Below, piece by piece: positions 23,005-32,470 of a DNA stretch of 64,000 nt (position 1 is its first letter; each line of letters starts with the position of its first letter). Made by a program: the position numbers and the translations under genes. The notes under the pieces were generated by a model. It had not been told where the DNA came from, searched no databases, and saw nothing but the letters and a program-made list of their open reading frames with translations. The stretch covers positions 8,200,501 to 8,264,500 of the forward strand of contig NZ_CP012670.1 of the NCBI RefSeq assembly GCF_004135735.1, written 5' to 3'. Origin of the DNA: Sorangium cellulosum (GTDB lineage Bacteria; Myxococcota_A; Polyangia; Polyangiales; Polyangiaceae).

Positions 23005-25662
23005 TCAGGCGCTGAGGCGCGGGGCCGCGTCGCTGTCCGGAGGCCCCGCGTCGGCGCGGGCCGCCTGCGGCCGGTCGTCTTCGGCCAGGAGGTCCGCGCT
23101 CCGCGCGACCGCGTACACGGCGCGGATCTGCGCCGCGGGCGTGGGCTCTGGCCCGGGGTTGAGGAGCACCGCCCCGCCGTCGAGCTCCAGCGCCACCGGG
23201 ATCGCGCCCCGCAGCTCGAGCGCTGCCCGCAGGTCCTCGAAGCCCAGCGCGCCGCCCGCCTGCGCCGCCTCCTGTGCCTCGATGCGCAGGAGCTCCTGCC
23301 CGCCCGCGCCGAGCAGCTCCTCGTAAAGGGACGTCACCCCCGGCACGAAGGCGCTGTGCACCATGAAATAGTTCTTGATGCGCTCCGTGCTGACGAGGCT
23401 GAGCCGCAGCCGATCGGGGCCGGCGAAGCCGCACCTGCCCGCGTCGAGCAGGCTCCGGACGTGCTCGCCCTTGGCCACCGAGGAGAACTCCGCGAGCACG
23501 TGCAGCCGCCCGCCGTGCAAGAGCTCCCGGCTCTCCAGCGCCCGCGCGAAGCGGATGAGCCGCAGCGCGGTCCGCGCGTCGCGATCGAGCCCCTCGGGCT
23601 CGCTCAGGAACACCGCCGCGGAGGGCGGCGCCCCGCGCGCGGCGCAGCGCACCGCGAGCGAGGCGAGGTCGTGGCCCCGCTGCGTGTACACGGTGGCGCT
23701 GCCGCCGCGCACGAGCGGGACCGTCGCCCCCTCCGCGCCCGGCGGCGGGCTGTCCGGCGCGAACCGGAACCCGAGCGAGGCGAGCCGCTCCGGGAGCGGC
23801 ATCCGCTCGTCGCCGCGCTCGCCGAGCACGAGCGTCACCTCGATGCCGGGGACGAACTGCGCGAGCGCGTGCAAGAGCGCGGGCAGCGCGGTGCTGTACC
23901 CCACGATCAGCACCCGCCCGAGGTGTCCGCGGCGCAGGCAGAGCCGCGCTGCCCACGCCCGCGCGGCGTCGCTCGGCCCGGGGGGCGCCTCGGCGGCGGC
24001 GATCCCGCGGCCCATGAGCAGCTCTCGCCCGTGGCGCCGCAGCGGCGCGTAGGTCGCCGTCACCCCGATGAGCCCCCGCAGCCGCCGCGCCGGCACCCGG
24101 TCCGCGCGCGCGCCGAGCGCCCAGGCCGGCGACCCCTCGGGCGGATCGAGCAGCGGATTCACCCACGGGACGAGCCCCTCCACGGACACGAGCTCGCCCT
24201 TCCCCCGCCGCGGCACCTCGTCCCCGAGGAAGACGCCCGTGAGGATCACCCGGTTCCGGCAGGCGGCCCGCGCCATGCGCGAGAACGAGATCTCGCCGCT
24301 CCCCGCCTCGCCGAGCGCGGCGATGGCCCGGATCTCGGCCTCTCCGAGGAAGATGTGGGTGTAGAACTCGGAGCCGTCCGCGGTCATGAGATCGGTGTAG
24401 AGCGACTCGACGCCCGGCGAGATCAGGTGCTGGCACAGGAACAGCCCGAGGAAGCGCGGCATGTCGAGCGGATAGGTCCCTGGGCCGCCCACGGCCTGGA
24501 GCAGATCGCGGTTCCGGCTCTCGTACACCTCCACGAACACGTGCCCCCTGCGGTTCTGCGCCCGGAAGGACGAGAGGGCCATCGCGGTCAGGGCGTCGGC
24601 GTCGGGGCCGGCGTCGGACCGCGCGAGGATCAGCGCGCGCTTGACCCCCGCGGCGCCGACGAGCGCGAGCGCCTCCGGCTGCGCGCCGTCGCCCTTCCGG
24701 TAGGCCACCCAGCGCATCCCCGGCGCGTAGAGGTACGCCGGCGGGTCGTCCTGGGTGCCGAGGAGCGCCATCCGCGGCAGCGCGTGCCGGGTCGGCGGGG
24801 GCCCGCGGTGGGCGAGCCACTGCCACACCTCCGAGAGGCGGAGGCTCCTGAGCGCGCGGTGGCGCTCGTACAGCCGGACGAGCTCCTGCACCAGGAGCTC
24901 CGCCTCGTGCACGGCGCCGATGACGAGCGCGTGCCCCGCGTAGCCGACCGGCCGGCGCCGCGCCGCGCGCACGACCTGGTCGACCACGTTGGCGCCGATG
25001 CCGATGATGAACGAGGTCACGAAGACGCCCACCAGGGTGAGCCCGAGCGAGACCACGGCGACGGCGGGGTGCACCCGCAGGTGCTCGACGAGGTTGTCCG
25101 CGCTCTCGAGCTGCCGGAACGACCACCACATCCGGTCGAGGAAGGTGGCGTCGGGGACCGGGCCCCGGCCGTCGTAGTCGTGCGCGACCGCGAGGTGGCC
25201 GAGCAGGACGGCGGCGCCAAACGCGAGCCCCCAGACGGCCAGCGTGACGAGCCCGAACTGCTCGAGCAGCTCGCGCCGCGTCATGATGGCGTAGAGGTCG
25301 CGCGCGATCTCGCGCGTGAAGCGCAGGAGCAGGAACAGCCGCGAGAGCCGCAGCACGGGCAGCGCGGCCGCGGCGTGCGCGTCGAGGAGCTGCTCGAGCG
25401 GCAGGAAGCTCAGCCAGGCGATGACGTCGACCGCGAAGAGGAAGACGTCGAGGCGCGGCCGCTCGGGGCCGAGCCTGCGCAGGAGGACGGCGCGCAGGAG
25501 GAGCTCCGCGCCGAAGATCCCGAGGAAGTACGGCCGGAGGGCGTCCTCGAGATCCGGGGCGGGCAGCACCGAGGCGAGGATCAGGATCGAGAGCGCGGCC
25601 TTGACGGGGCGGGTCTCCAGCCCGCTGGCCAGGCGGAGGAGCAGGGGCGGGCGGGGCGCCAT
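23005..25662 (-). CDS. CASTOR/POLLUX-like ion channel with RCK-type domains
   Basis: 885 residues. The N-terminal 250 residues hold about five to six membrane helices, with an Arg-rich S4-like helix (LRLSRLFLLLRFTREIARDL) before the pore part. The pore loop reads MWWSFRQLESADN and lacks the TVGYG filter of K+ channels, like the CASTOR/POLLUX/DMI1 group. After HALVIGAVHEAELLVQELVR, a Rossmann-like RCK region, a second such unit begins at GRVLIVGYSTALPALLHAL. The long cytoplasmic part with a domain around 500-870 matches the size of that family. It probably carries cations and is gated by a cytoplasmic ligand; selectivity cannot be told. It starts about 120 bp after the xylanase gene on the same strand. 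Confidence 0.75.
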   Translation of the reverse strand: MAPRPPLLLRLASGLETRPVKAALSILILASVLPAPDLEDALRPYFLGIFGAELLLRAVLLRRLGPERPRLDVFLFAVDVIAWLSFLPLEQLLDAHAAAALPVLRLSRLFLLLRFTREIARDLYAIMTRRELLEQFGLVTLAVWGLAFGAAVLLGHLAVAHDYDGRGPVPDATFLDRMWWSFRQLESADNLVEHLRVHPAVAVVSLGLTLVGVFVTSFIIGIGANVVDQVVRAARRRPVGYAGHALVIGAVHEAELLVQELVRLYERHRALRSLRLSEVWQWLAHRGPPPTRHALPRMALLGTQDDPPAYLYAPGMRWVAYRKGDGAQPEALALVGAAGVKRALILARSDAGPDADALTAMALSSFRAQNRRGHVFVEVYESRNRDLLQAVGGPGTYPLDMPRFLGLFLCQHLISPGVESLYTDLMTADGSEFYTHIFLGEAEIRAIAALGEAGSGEISFSRMARAACRNRVILTGVFLGDEVPRRGKGELVSVEGLVPWVNPLLDPPEGSPAWALGARADRVPARRLRGLIGVTATYAPLRRHGRELLMGRGIAAAEAPPGPSDAARAWAARLCLRRGHLGRVLIVGYSTALPALLHALAQFVPGIEVTLVLGERGDERMPLPERLASLGFRFAPDSPPPGAEGATVPLVRGGSATVYTQRGHDLASLAVRCAARGAPPSAAVFLSEPEGLDRDARTALRLIRFARALESRELLHGGRLHVLAEFSSVAKGEHVRSLLDAGRCGFAGPDRLRLSLVSTERIKNYFMVHSAFVPGVTSLYEELLGAGGQELLRIEAQEAAQAGGALGFEDLRAALELRGAIPVALELDGGAVLLNPGPEPTPAAQIRAVYAVARSADLLAEDDRPQAARADAGPPDSDAAPRLSA

Positions 25663-25783
25663 GGGGCGCGAGGATAAGCGACCTCGCGCCCGTCCGCCTC
25701 CGGGCGGCGCGGGCGCGACGGCCCGGGGGGTGGAGGGGCGCGCCGCGCCGGGGGCGACCCGGCGCGGCGGCCGTCCCCGCGAC

Positions 25784-27283
25784 CTACTGGCGGCCGAGGT
25801 AGCTCATGAGCCAGGTCATGGCCGGCCGCATGGGGCCGTCGTTGGCCTGCTGAAGGCCCGTGTTGGCCCTCCAGGTGGCGCCGATGACGTGACCCCAGAG
25901 GGTGATGCCCGTGACCTTCGGGTGCGTGTAGAACATCGTGAACTGCTCCTCCATCACCCGCTTCTGCTGGTTGTCGTCCGCGAGGCCGATGTCGTACTCG
26001 GTGATGTGCACGGGCTTGCCCAGGGAGGCGAGCTGGTCGATGTACCTCTTCACCGTGGCGGTGTTGATCTTGTACGCGTCGTGGGCCTGCGCGCCGAGGG
26101 CGTCGACCGGGGCGCCCGCCTGGATCACCGCCCTCGCGATCTTCATGAAGTTCTGGTGATCGGCCTCGTACTCGATGTTGTTGTAGTCGTTGAGGATCAG
26201 GACCGCGTTCGGGCAGAGCTCGCGGGCCCACTTGAAGGAGTTGACGATCCAGTCATAGCCGCTGGCGCCGTCGCCGCCGATGGCGTTCTTGTAGGAAGGC
26301 GTGGTGTGGGGCGGCGGCTCGTTGACGACGTCGATGTACTTCGTGTTGGGGTAGCGCTGGCAGAACGCCTGCATCCAGTCGCGCACGGCCTGCCGCTGGT
26401 CCGCCGCGGAGAGCTGCGTGATCCAGGTCGGCTGCTGGCTGCCCCACACGAAGACGTGCTGCTTGAAGATGATGTTGTTCTGCTGCGCGAACTGGTAGAT
26501 CCGGTCGAGCGCGCTCCAGTCTCGCTGGCCCCGGGACCGCTCGACGGAGCCCCACTTGCCCTCGTTCTCGGGCGTGATCTGGTCCCAGTGCCTCTCGAAG
26601 CCCCTCTCCACGGCGTTCCTCGTCGTGATGTTGCCGACGAACTTCTTGCCCGGCGTGCCGCCGCCGCCGCCCGAGCCGCCGCCGCCCGAGCCGCCGCTGC
26701 CGCCGGAGCCCCCGGCGCCGCCGCTGCCGCCGGAGCCGCCAGCGCCGCTGCTCGTCGAGGAGCTCGATGAGGTGCTCGTCGAGGAGCTCGATGAGGTGCT
26801 CGTCGAGGAGCTGCTCGTGCTGGTGCTCGAACCTCCGTTGCCGCCGCCGTTGCCGTTGCCGGTGACGGAGACGAGCGTGGGCATCCCGGCGCCGTTCGCG
26901 CAGAAGCCGAACGACGCCGTGCCGCCGTTCTTGGCCACTGTCCCGTTGTAGCCCACGTTGACGGCGTTCAACTGCCCGTTCGACTGGGTGAGGGTCGCGT
27001 TCCACCCGTTGCTCAGCGTCGCGCCGTTGAGCCCGACGACCACGCGCCAGCCGGTGGTCGCGCTCTCGCCCAGGTTCTTGATCGTCACGTTCGCGCAGTA
27101 CCCATTGTGCCACTGCGACGGAACCGTGAGCGTCGCCTCCGTCCCGCCATCCTGGCTGACCACCCCGGAGCTCAGGAAATCGCTGTCTTCCTCGTCGAGG
27201 GGCTCGACGGTGCAGGCGACCAAGCAGCAAGCCAGAGAGGCAAATGAAGCAGCGAAGTAACCAAGCAAGCGATGGGTATACAT
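25784..27283 (-). CDS. Secreted endo-1,4-beta-xylanase, CBM2 plus GH10
   Basis: 499 residues from an ATG with AGGAGA 6 nt upstream. A signal ends in CCLVAC, probably a lipobox. Residues 45-140 are a cellulose-binding module of family 2 type (SQWHNGYCANVTIKN, TGWRVVV, SNGWNATLTQ, ASFGFCANG). A linker of Ser/Thr and then Gly/Ser repeats spans 150-210. The GH10 domain occupies 215-499: TPENEGKWGSVE, the acid/base Glu322 in YIDVVNEP, and the nucleophile Glu429 in VHITEYDIG. It cuts the xylan backbone. With the GH127 enzyme this indicates use of plant hemicellulose. The catalytic domain is somewhat short for GH10 but has all key blocks. Confidence 0.94.
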   Translation of the reverse strand: MYTHRLLGYFAASFASLACCLVACTVEPLDEEDSDFLSSGVVSQDGGTEATLTVPSQWHNGYCANVTIKNLGESATTGWRVVVGLNGATLSNGWNATLTQSNGQLNAVNVGYNGTVAKNGGTASFGFCANGAGMPTLVSVTGNGNGGGNGGSSTSTSSSSTSTSSSSSTSTSSSSSTSSGAGGSGGSGGAGGSGGSGGSGGGGSGGGGGTPGKKFVGNITTRNAVERGFERHWDQITPENEGKWGSVERSRGQRDWSALDRIYQFAQQNNIIFKQHVFVWGSQQPTWITQLSAADQRQAVRDWMQAFCQRYPNTKYIDVVNEPPPHTTPSYKNAIGGDGASGYDWIVNSFKWARELCPNAVLILNDYNNIEYEADHQNFMKIARAVIQAGAPVDALGAQAHDAYKINTATVKRYIDQLASLGKPVHITEYDIGLADDNQQKRVMEEQFTMFYTHPKVTGITLWGHVIGATWRANTGLQQANDGPMRPAMTWLMSYLGRQ

Positions 27284-27783
27284 CAAGGTTCTCCTGGTCG
27301 GATCGGCCGACCCGCGGACGTCTGTTCGAGACGAATAATTAAACCAAGGATGCGCCCGCGAGCGCTGCCGGTCCATGGGTTGAATCCACGATTCCCGGTC
27401 AGCGCTCTCTTATCACGGTTATGCCGATCGGCATGCCTCCTTTGTACGCCGAACGTCAAAGTGGCCGCGGGGGCAACCCTCGCACACAGCCGCCTTCCCT
27501 GCGCGAAGGGGCGAACACGGGATCATGCCGGCAATACAGCGGCGCGGTACGCGCTGGCCACGTGAAGAATCATGGCCATGTCAATCCGCCCTCCCGGGAA
27601 AGACACGACGACTCGACAATTCATCCATGGTACGGCCGGGCACCACGGCAGTCCGACGCTTCGCCTGGAGCGCAAACACTCCATGACACCGGACAGGCGG
27701 GGAGCCAGGCGCGCGGGGGCCGCGGCGGCGCGACCTCGGCCTCCTCACTTCCGGAACGGCTGAGCTTGCCCTACAGTCCGGCG
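27284..27783. other. 500-bp divergent intergenic region
   Basis: It lies between the xylanase (leftward) and the flavin oxidoreductase (rightward). It is AT-richer near 27320-27480 and probably holds both promoters. No gene or clear operator is supported. Confidence 0.5.
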
Positions 27784-28938
27784 ATGACCTCCGCCGCCGA
27801 GCCCCTGTTCCAGCCGCTGCGACTGCTGCGCCTCACCCTGCGCAGCCGCATCGTCATGTCGCCCATGACACGCCAGTTCTCCCCCGGCGGCGTGCCCGGC
27901 CAGAACGTCGCGGACTACTACCGTCGCCGCGCCGAGGCGGGCGTGGGCCTGATCGTCGCCGAGGGGACCGGCATCGATCACCCCTCGGCGATCGGCAGCG
28001 ACGCCCCGGGGGAGAACAACATCCCCGTGCTCCACGGCGAGGCCGCGCTCGCGGGCTGGAAGAAGGTGGTGGACGACGTGCACGCCGCGGGCGGGATCAT
28101 CTTCCCGCAGCTCTGGCACATGGGCGTGCTCCGCGTCCCGGGCACCGGCCCCTCCCCCGACGCGCCGTCCTCCCGCCCGTCGGGCCTCTGCGGCGTGCGG
28201 GTCGGCGCCCATTCCCTGCGGCCCGGGGTCGTGGAGCGGCTGCTCCCGCCGACCGAGCCGATGACGGACTCCGAGATCGCCGACGTGATCGCCGGCTATG
28301 CCCGCAGCGCGGCCAACGCCAGGGCCGTCGGCTTCGACGGGATCGCGATCCACGGCGCCCATGGCTACCTGATCGACACCTTCTTCTGGGAAGAGACCAA
28401 CAAGCGCACGGACCGCTGGGGCGGCGATCGGGTCGGCCGCGCGCGCTTCGGCGCCGAGGTGGTCAAGGCCGTCCGCGCGGCGGTCGGCCCCGACATGCCC
28501 ATCATGCTCCGCTACTCCCAGTGGAAGCAGCAGGACTACAGCGCCCGGCTCGCCCGCACCCCCGAGGAGCTGGAGATGCTGCTCGGGCCCCTGGTGGACG
28601 CGGGCGTGGACGTGTTCGACGCCTCGACGCGCCTCTTCTGGAAGCCGGCGTTCGAGGGATCCGACATGACGCTCGCCGGCTGGACGAAGAAGGTCAGCGG
28701 GAAGCCGTCCGTGGCGGTCGGCGGCGTCGGCCTGTCCAAGGACCTGCAGACCGGCTTCGCCGGAGACATGGTGTCGGTGAACAACCTCGATCAGGCGATC
28801 ACGCGGATCGAGCGCGGGGAGTTCGATCTCCTGGCGGTCGGCCGCTCGCTCCTCGTCGATCCGGAGTGGGCGCTCAAGGCGCGCGAGGGCAAGCCGTTCA
28901 AGCCGTTCAGCGTCGAGCCGTTCAGCTATCTCCATTGA
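27784..28938 (+). CDS. NADH:flavin oxidoreductase, Old Yellow Enzyme family
   Basis: 384 residues. It is an FMN-binding TIM barrel: FQPLRLLRLTLRSRIVMSPM at the front, LIVAEGTGIDHPSAIG, PQLWHMG, and the active-site block FDGIAIHGAHGYLIDTFFW. Phosphate-binding segments SVAVGGVG and LLAVGRSLLVDPEW lie near the end. Such enzymes reduce activated C=C bonds of enones with NAD(P)H. The upstream frame is open far back, but sequence identity to the family starts at this ATG. It stands 10 bp before the kinase-like gene, so the two may be co-transcribed. Confidence 0.92.
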   Translation: MTSAAEPLFQPLRLLRLTLRSRIVMSPMTRQFSPGGVPGQNVADYYRRRAEAGVGLIVAEGTGIDHPSAIGSDAPGENNIPVLHGEAALAGWKKVVDDVHAAGGIIFPQLWHMGVLRVPGTGPSPDAPSSRPSGLCGVRVGAHSLRPGVVERLLPPTEPMTDSEIADVIAGYARSAANARAVGFDGIAIHGAHGYLIDTFFWEETNKRTDRWGGDRVGRARFGAEVVKAVRAAVGPDMPIMLRYSQWKQQDYSARLARTPEELEMLLGPLVDAGVDVFDASTRLFWKPAFEGSDMTLAGWTKKVSGKPSVAVGGVGLSKDLQTGFAGDMVSVNNLDQAITRIERGEFDLLAVGRSLLVDPEWALKAREGKPFKPFSVEPFSYLH

Positions 28939-28948
28939 GCCAGGGTCG

Positions 28949-29830
28949 ATGAGCATCGAGGACGACGCCCCGCTCCTTCGGGCGATGAGCCACTTCGGCG
29001 TGAGCCGCGACGCGCTGCTCGGCATCGGCGGCGAGGCGTGCGTCTTCGCGCTCGGGAGGGACAGGATCTTGCGCGTCCACCACCCCGGGGCGACGCGGGA
29101 CGCGGTCGCTCGGCGGGCCCGGCTGCTCGAGGAGCTCAACCTCAGCGCAAGCGAGGTGCCGTTCTCGATCCCGCGCGTGGTGGAGACCCACGAGGCGCAC
29201 GGGCGCCTCGTCACGATCGAGCCGCGGCTGCCGGGGCGGCCGCTCCTGCACGTCCTCGGGGAGGTGACAGGGGCCGAGCGTGACCACCTTCTCGTTCGCT
29301 TTCTCGATTGCTCGACGCGCATGCACGCCCTGCGCGTGGACCGTCCGTGGTACGGGGACCTGTGCGAGGCGGCGCCGGTCCGGGCGCGCTCTTACCGCGC
29401 ATACCTCGAGCGGCGCGCCAGGAAGAGCCTGGACGCTGCCGGAGATGACCTGGAGCGGATCGACGCGGCGCAGCTCTCGGCCGCGCTGCCCGAGCCGGAT
29501 CGGCCGAGCTTCGTTCACCTGGATCTCTATCCAGGCAATGTGCTGGTCGAGGCGCGGGAGGTGAGCGCCGTGGTGGATTTCGGGGGACCATCCCTCGTCG
29601 GCGACGCTCGGCTCGACCCGGTGTCGTCTGCCATCTATCTCACGCCCTACATCAGCCCAACTGCCACGGATCGCGATCGAGGCCTCGCCCGCGAGTGGTT
29701 GAAGGCGCAGCGCCTCGACGAGCTGTTCGCGCCGGCGGAGCGCTGGCTCGCCGCCCGCTGGTCGTTCGCTCGGGACGATGAGCGCCTGCATCGATGGTGT
29801 CGGATGGTGTTGCTCGGGCAGGGCGGTTGA
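28949..29830 (+). CDS. APH-type phosphotransferase
   Basis: 293 residues with an ATG just after the oxidoreductase stop. It has the aminoglycoside/choline kinase fold: a small N-lobe (GIGGEACVFALGRDRILRVH), the catalytic HLDLYPGNVLV block (HxDxxxxN) and the Mg-binding Asp in AVVDFGG. This large family phosphorylates antibiotics, sugars or amines, and close relationship to a resistance enzyme cannot be claimed. Its neighbour is an AAC(3)-family acetyltransferase, so the pair could act on an aminoglycoside-like compound. That is inference from position only. Confidence 0.85.
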   Translation: MSIEDDAPLLRAMSHFGVSRDALLGIGGEACVFALGRDRILRVHHPGATRDAVARRARLLEELNLSASEVPFSIPRVVETHEAHGRLVTIEPRLPGRPLLHVLGEVTGAERDHLLVRFLDCSTRMHALRVDRPWYGDLCEAAPVRARSYRAYLERRARKSLDAAGDDLERIDAAQLSAALPEPDRPSFVHLDLYPGNVLVEAREVSAVVDFGGPSLVGDARLDPVSSAIYLTPYISPTATDRDRGLAREWLKAQRLDELFAPAERWLAARWSFARDDERLHRWCRMVLLGQGG

Positions 29831-29884
29831 GCGGCCGTCGCCCGGTTGCAGCGCGCCGGCGACGGTGCGACGGACAGCGTCGCC

Positions 29885-30703
29885 ATGAACGAAGAGCGGA
29901 TCATCTGGATGCACCCTGACGCCCCCGTCACCATCCCATCGCTGGTGGAGGACTTCACGGCGCTGGGCGTCCAGCCCGGCATGACCTTGCTGGTCCACTC
30001 CTCGCTGAGCAAGCTCGGCTGGGTCTCCGGCGGAGCGGTCGCGGTGATCCTGGCGCTCGAGGAGGTGCTGACGCCCGAGGGTACGCTGGTGATGCCGACC
30101 CACTCGGCCGGCCTGTCCGACCCGGCGCTCTGGCAGGATCCGCCCGTGCCCGAGGCGTGGTGGGCGCCGATCCGAAGGACCATGCCGGCCTACGACCCGG
30201 ACCTGACGCCGACGCGGCAGATGGGCGCCATCCCCGAGACGTTTCGCAAGCAGCGCGGCGCGCGCCGCAGCGCGCACCCGCTCATGTCGTTCGCCGCCTG
30301 GGGCCGTCACGCCGAGCTGGTGACGGCGAACCACGGCCTCGCGTACGGCCTCGGCGACGGCTCGCCGCTCGGGCGCGTCCACGATCTCGACGGCTGGGTG
30401 CTGCTGCTCGGCGTCGGCCACGGCAACAACACCTCGCTCCACCTGGCCGAGCACCGCGCCGACTACCCGGGCAAGCGGCCCGAGGTGCGCCACGCGCCCG
30501 TCCTGATCGACGGAGCGCGGACGTGGGTCGCCTTGGACGACATCGCGCTCGACAGCGCGGATTTCGAGCAGATCGGCGCGGATTTCGCGAGGGACACCGG
30601 CCAGGAACGCCGCGGTCACGCCGGCGACGCCGCCGCCCTGCTGATGCCGCAGCGGGCGCTCGTGGACTACGGGGTCGAGTGGATGCAGCGAAATCGCAGG
30701 TAG
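29885..30703 (+). CDS. Aminoglycoside 3-N-acetyltransferase family protein
   Basis: 272 residues from the ATG at 29885; a TTG at 29846 could add 13. The family blocks are clear: [67 protein letters not shown] and [12 protein letters not shown]. These match AAC(3)/YokD enzymes, which transfer acetyl from acetyl-CoA to the 3-amino group of 2-deoxystreptamine. Distant members act on other amines. No transposon surrounds it, so it seems a resident gene rather than an acquired cassette. Confidence 0.9.
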   Translation: MNEERIIWMHPDAPVTIPSLVEDFTALGVQPGMTLLVHSSLSKLGWVSGGAVAVILALEEVLTPEGTLVMPTHSAGLSDPALWQDPPVPEAWWAPIRRTMPAYDPDLTPTRQMGAIPETFRKQRGARRSAHPLMSFAAWGRHAELVTANHGLAYGLGDGSPLGRVHDLDGWVLLLGVGHGNNTSLHLAEHRADYPGKRPEVRHAPVLIDGARTWVALDDIALDSADFEQIGADFARDTGQERRGHAGDAAALLMPQRALVDYGVEWMQRNRR

Positions 30704-30766
30704 GGTCGCGGCGACGGCGGGGCTGTCGCCGCTTCAGCTCGGCCGGGCCGTCGCCGCTTCGGCGGG

Positions 30767-31264
30767 TCAGGGCTCCCGCGCGGCCCGCGCTCGGGTACGC
30801 CTCCCGACGGCCAGATCGTACGCGTCGGCGAGCAGCGGCCGCACCGCCTCGAACGTCGCCTCGCTCGGGTTGAGCACGCACACCCAGGACTGCGGTGCGT
30901 GGACCGGGTGCGGCATGATCCGGTCCAGGGCGGTGAAGTCATGGCCGGTGCTCACGGCGCCGGACGGCCCGGGAGGGGATGGCTGAGGGCCGAACAACGC
31001 GCGGTACGTCTCCTTGCTCACGCCGATGTTCAGGCGGAACACGCCCGGGCGATCCAGGTTCGAGGCGCGATCGAAATCGCCATAGTCCTTGGTCACGAGG
31101 GTGGCGAACGGAAACCTCTGCCTGGGCTCGAGGTCGCGATCGGGGTCGTGGATGAAGAACGTATCGCCCACCGCGATCTCCGGGGCTTCGCCCGGCGCCG
31201 GGCGCACGACGTCGACGCCGGCGAACGTATCGGCGATGTAACGGATGATCGTGGCTTCGTCCAT
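30767..31264 (-). CDS. DUF6194 family protein
   Basis: 165 residues from an ATG preceded by GCGAGG at 5 nt. It begins MDEATIIRYIADTFAGVDVV and has the pattern TFFIHDPDR, FPFATLVTKDYGDFDRASNL and RPGVFRLNIGVSKETYRALF, ending with DRIMPHPVHAPQSWVCVLNP. This matches an uncharacterised small cytoplasmic family (DUF6194) related in sequence to DUF1801/MmcQ-like proteins. Function unknown. It converges with the acetyltransferase. Confidence 0.8.
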   Translation of the reverse strand: MDEATIIRYIADTFAGVDVVRPAPGEAPEIAVGDTFFIHDPDRDLEPRQRFPFATLVTKDYGDFDRASNLDRPGVFRLNIGVSKETYRALFGPQPSPPGPSGAVSTGHDFTALDRIMPHPVHAPQSWVCVLNPSEATFEAVRPLLADAYDLAVGRRTRARAAREP

Positions 31265-31428
31265 GAATCCTCGCTTCGGGCTGCCCGACCCTCGCGGATT
31301 GCGCCGCGGCTGCCGAGCGCGGCGATCCGGGCCGCTTCTCGGAAAAGGAGCGTGTATCAACGGCTCCTTCAGGCATCAAGGGGGTCGCCTCCGCGCCGCA
31401 CCGAGGGAGCCGCGCCGCGCCAGGGTCC

Positions 31429-31713
31429 GAGCTGGCGTTCATCACCGGGATCTCTCCCTTCGACCCGAGTGGCGGGCCGCTGTCCTGGTACGTCGACAAG
31501 CTCCCCGTGCTGGCGGACTCGCTGGTTCACCCCGAGGATCCGCCCGACCTGTCCGATTTCTGGGCGCTGCGGGGCCAGTACCTGAGCATCTTCGATCGGG
31601 TGATGGCGGAGCACGATCTGGATGCCCTCGTGTTTCCGCAAACCTACGAGGAGATCCCTCCGCTGTTCAGCGACGCCACCTACGCAGCGACCACGGAATC
31701 GGCGATCAACATC
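31429..31713 (+). pseudogene. Amidase C-terminal remnant
   Basis: In the frame of the following gene, the codons before and after 31507 read LAFITGISPFDPSGG, YVDKLPVLADSL and FDRVMAEHDLDALVFPQTYE. The last is typical of the C-terminal third of amidase-signature enzymes. The homology breaks at TTESAINI, where an amidase would go on with its substrate-lining loop. The catalytic Lys-Ser-Ser part is absent. It is probably the scar of a deletion that fused two genes. Confidence 0.5.
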
Positions 31714-32436
31714 GTCGACGAGGCGCGGCGGCGCACCGGCGCGCTGCCGCACGGCGTCGCGTGGGAGGCGGCGCCGCGCGCGGTGCCGCCCTCGCTCGAG
31801 CGGCACCTCGGGCAGGACATGGCCGAGGGCGTGGGCTGGAAGCTCGTGCCGCTGCAGCGGTTCCCGGACCTCTGGGAGCTCTCGCTCGACAACGACGTCA
31901 TCCTGTGGGACCTGCCCGCGGCGCTCGCCGCCTGGCTCGACGACGCGGAGGACCGCTGCCTCATCGCCGAGGACGTGCGCGTCTGCCTGGGCCAGTTCGC
32001 CGACCTGCTGCCGCCCGCGCCCCGCAACTCGGGCATCCGCGGGCTGCCGCCCGGCTTCGACCTCGACGCGGCGATGCGCGCGGTCCTCTGCGAGCGGCCG
32101 GCGCGGCTCACCTCCGAGCTCGACGAGCAGGGATTGCAGGTCGCGGCGGTGTCGCGCGCGCGCCCGCCGCTCCTGGTGACGACCGACGAGGTGAGCATCT
32201 GCTCGCCGTTTCCGCCGCACCAGCCGGACGTGGACCGCGCCGGCGCGCACTTCGTGGGGCTGAACGTGCGGCGGCTGCCGTTCGACTTCCACGGCCGACC
32301 GGCGATCGACGTCCGCGCCGAGCACTGGGAGAGGTGGCGACCGTACCTCTACGATCGCGTCGGGCTGCCGCTCGAGGGCGACGAGGGCGCAGCGCTGGCC
32401 TCGAGCGGCGAAGCGGAGCCAGCAAGCGCTCGTTGA
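31507..32436 (+). CDS. Chimeric or truncated protein of unknown function
   Basis: 309 residues from a GTG at 31507; the true start is uncertain. The first 70 residues belong to the amidase remnant. After about 31713 a different protein begins: GWKLVPLQRFPDLWELSLDN, then NDVILWDLPAALAAWL, LIAEDVRVCLGQFADL and NSGIRGLPPGFDLDAAM. It continues to HFVGLNVRRLPFDFHG and RAEHWERWRPYLYDRVGLPL. I recall similar uncharacterised myxobacterial proteins whose LDND segment resembles the DxD site of nucleotide-sugar enzymes. If so, this copy has lost its N-terminus. Expression of the fusion is not shown. Confidence 0.5.
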   Translation: MLADSLVHPEDPPDLSDFWALRGQYLSIFDRVMAEHDLDALVFPQTYEEIPPLFSDATYAATTESAINIVDEARRRTGALPHGVAWEAAPRAVPPSLERHLGQDMAEGVGWKLVPLQRFPDLWELSLDNDVILWDLPAALAAWLDDAEDRCLIAEDVRVCLGQFADLLPPAPRNSGIRGLPPGFDLDAAMRAVLCERPARLTSELDEQGLQVAAVSRARPPLLVTTDEVSICSPFPPHQPDVDRAGAHFVGLNVRRLPFDFHGRPAIDVRAEHWERWRPYLYDRVGLPLEGDEGAALASSGEAEPASAR

Positions 32437-32470
32437 GCGCGGGAAGTGGTCTGCTCGATCGATGAACGGC

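Noticed and set aside
22214-25129. Long minus-strand open frame overlapping the channel gene
   Set aside because: Arg/Ala/Gly-rich shadow. The other frame carries membrane helices and Rossmann motifs.
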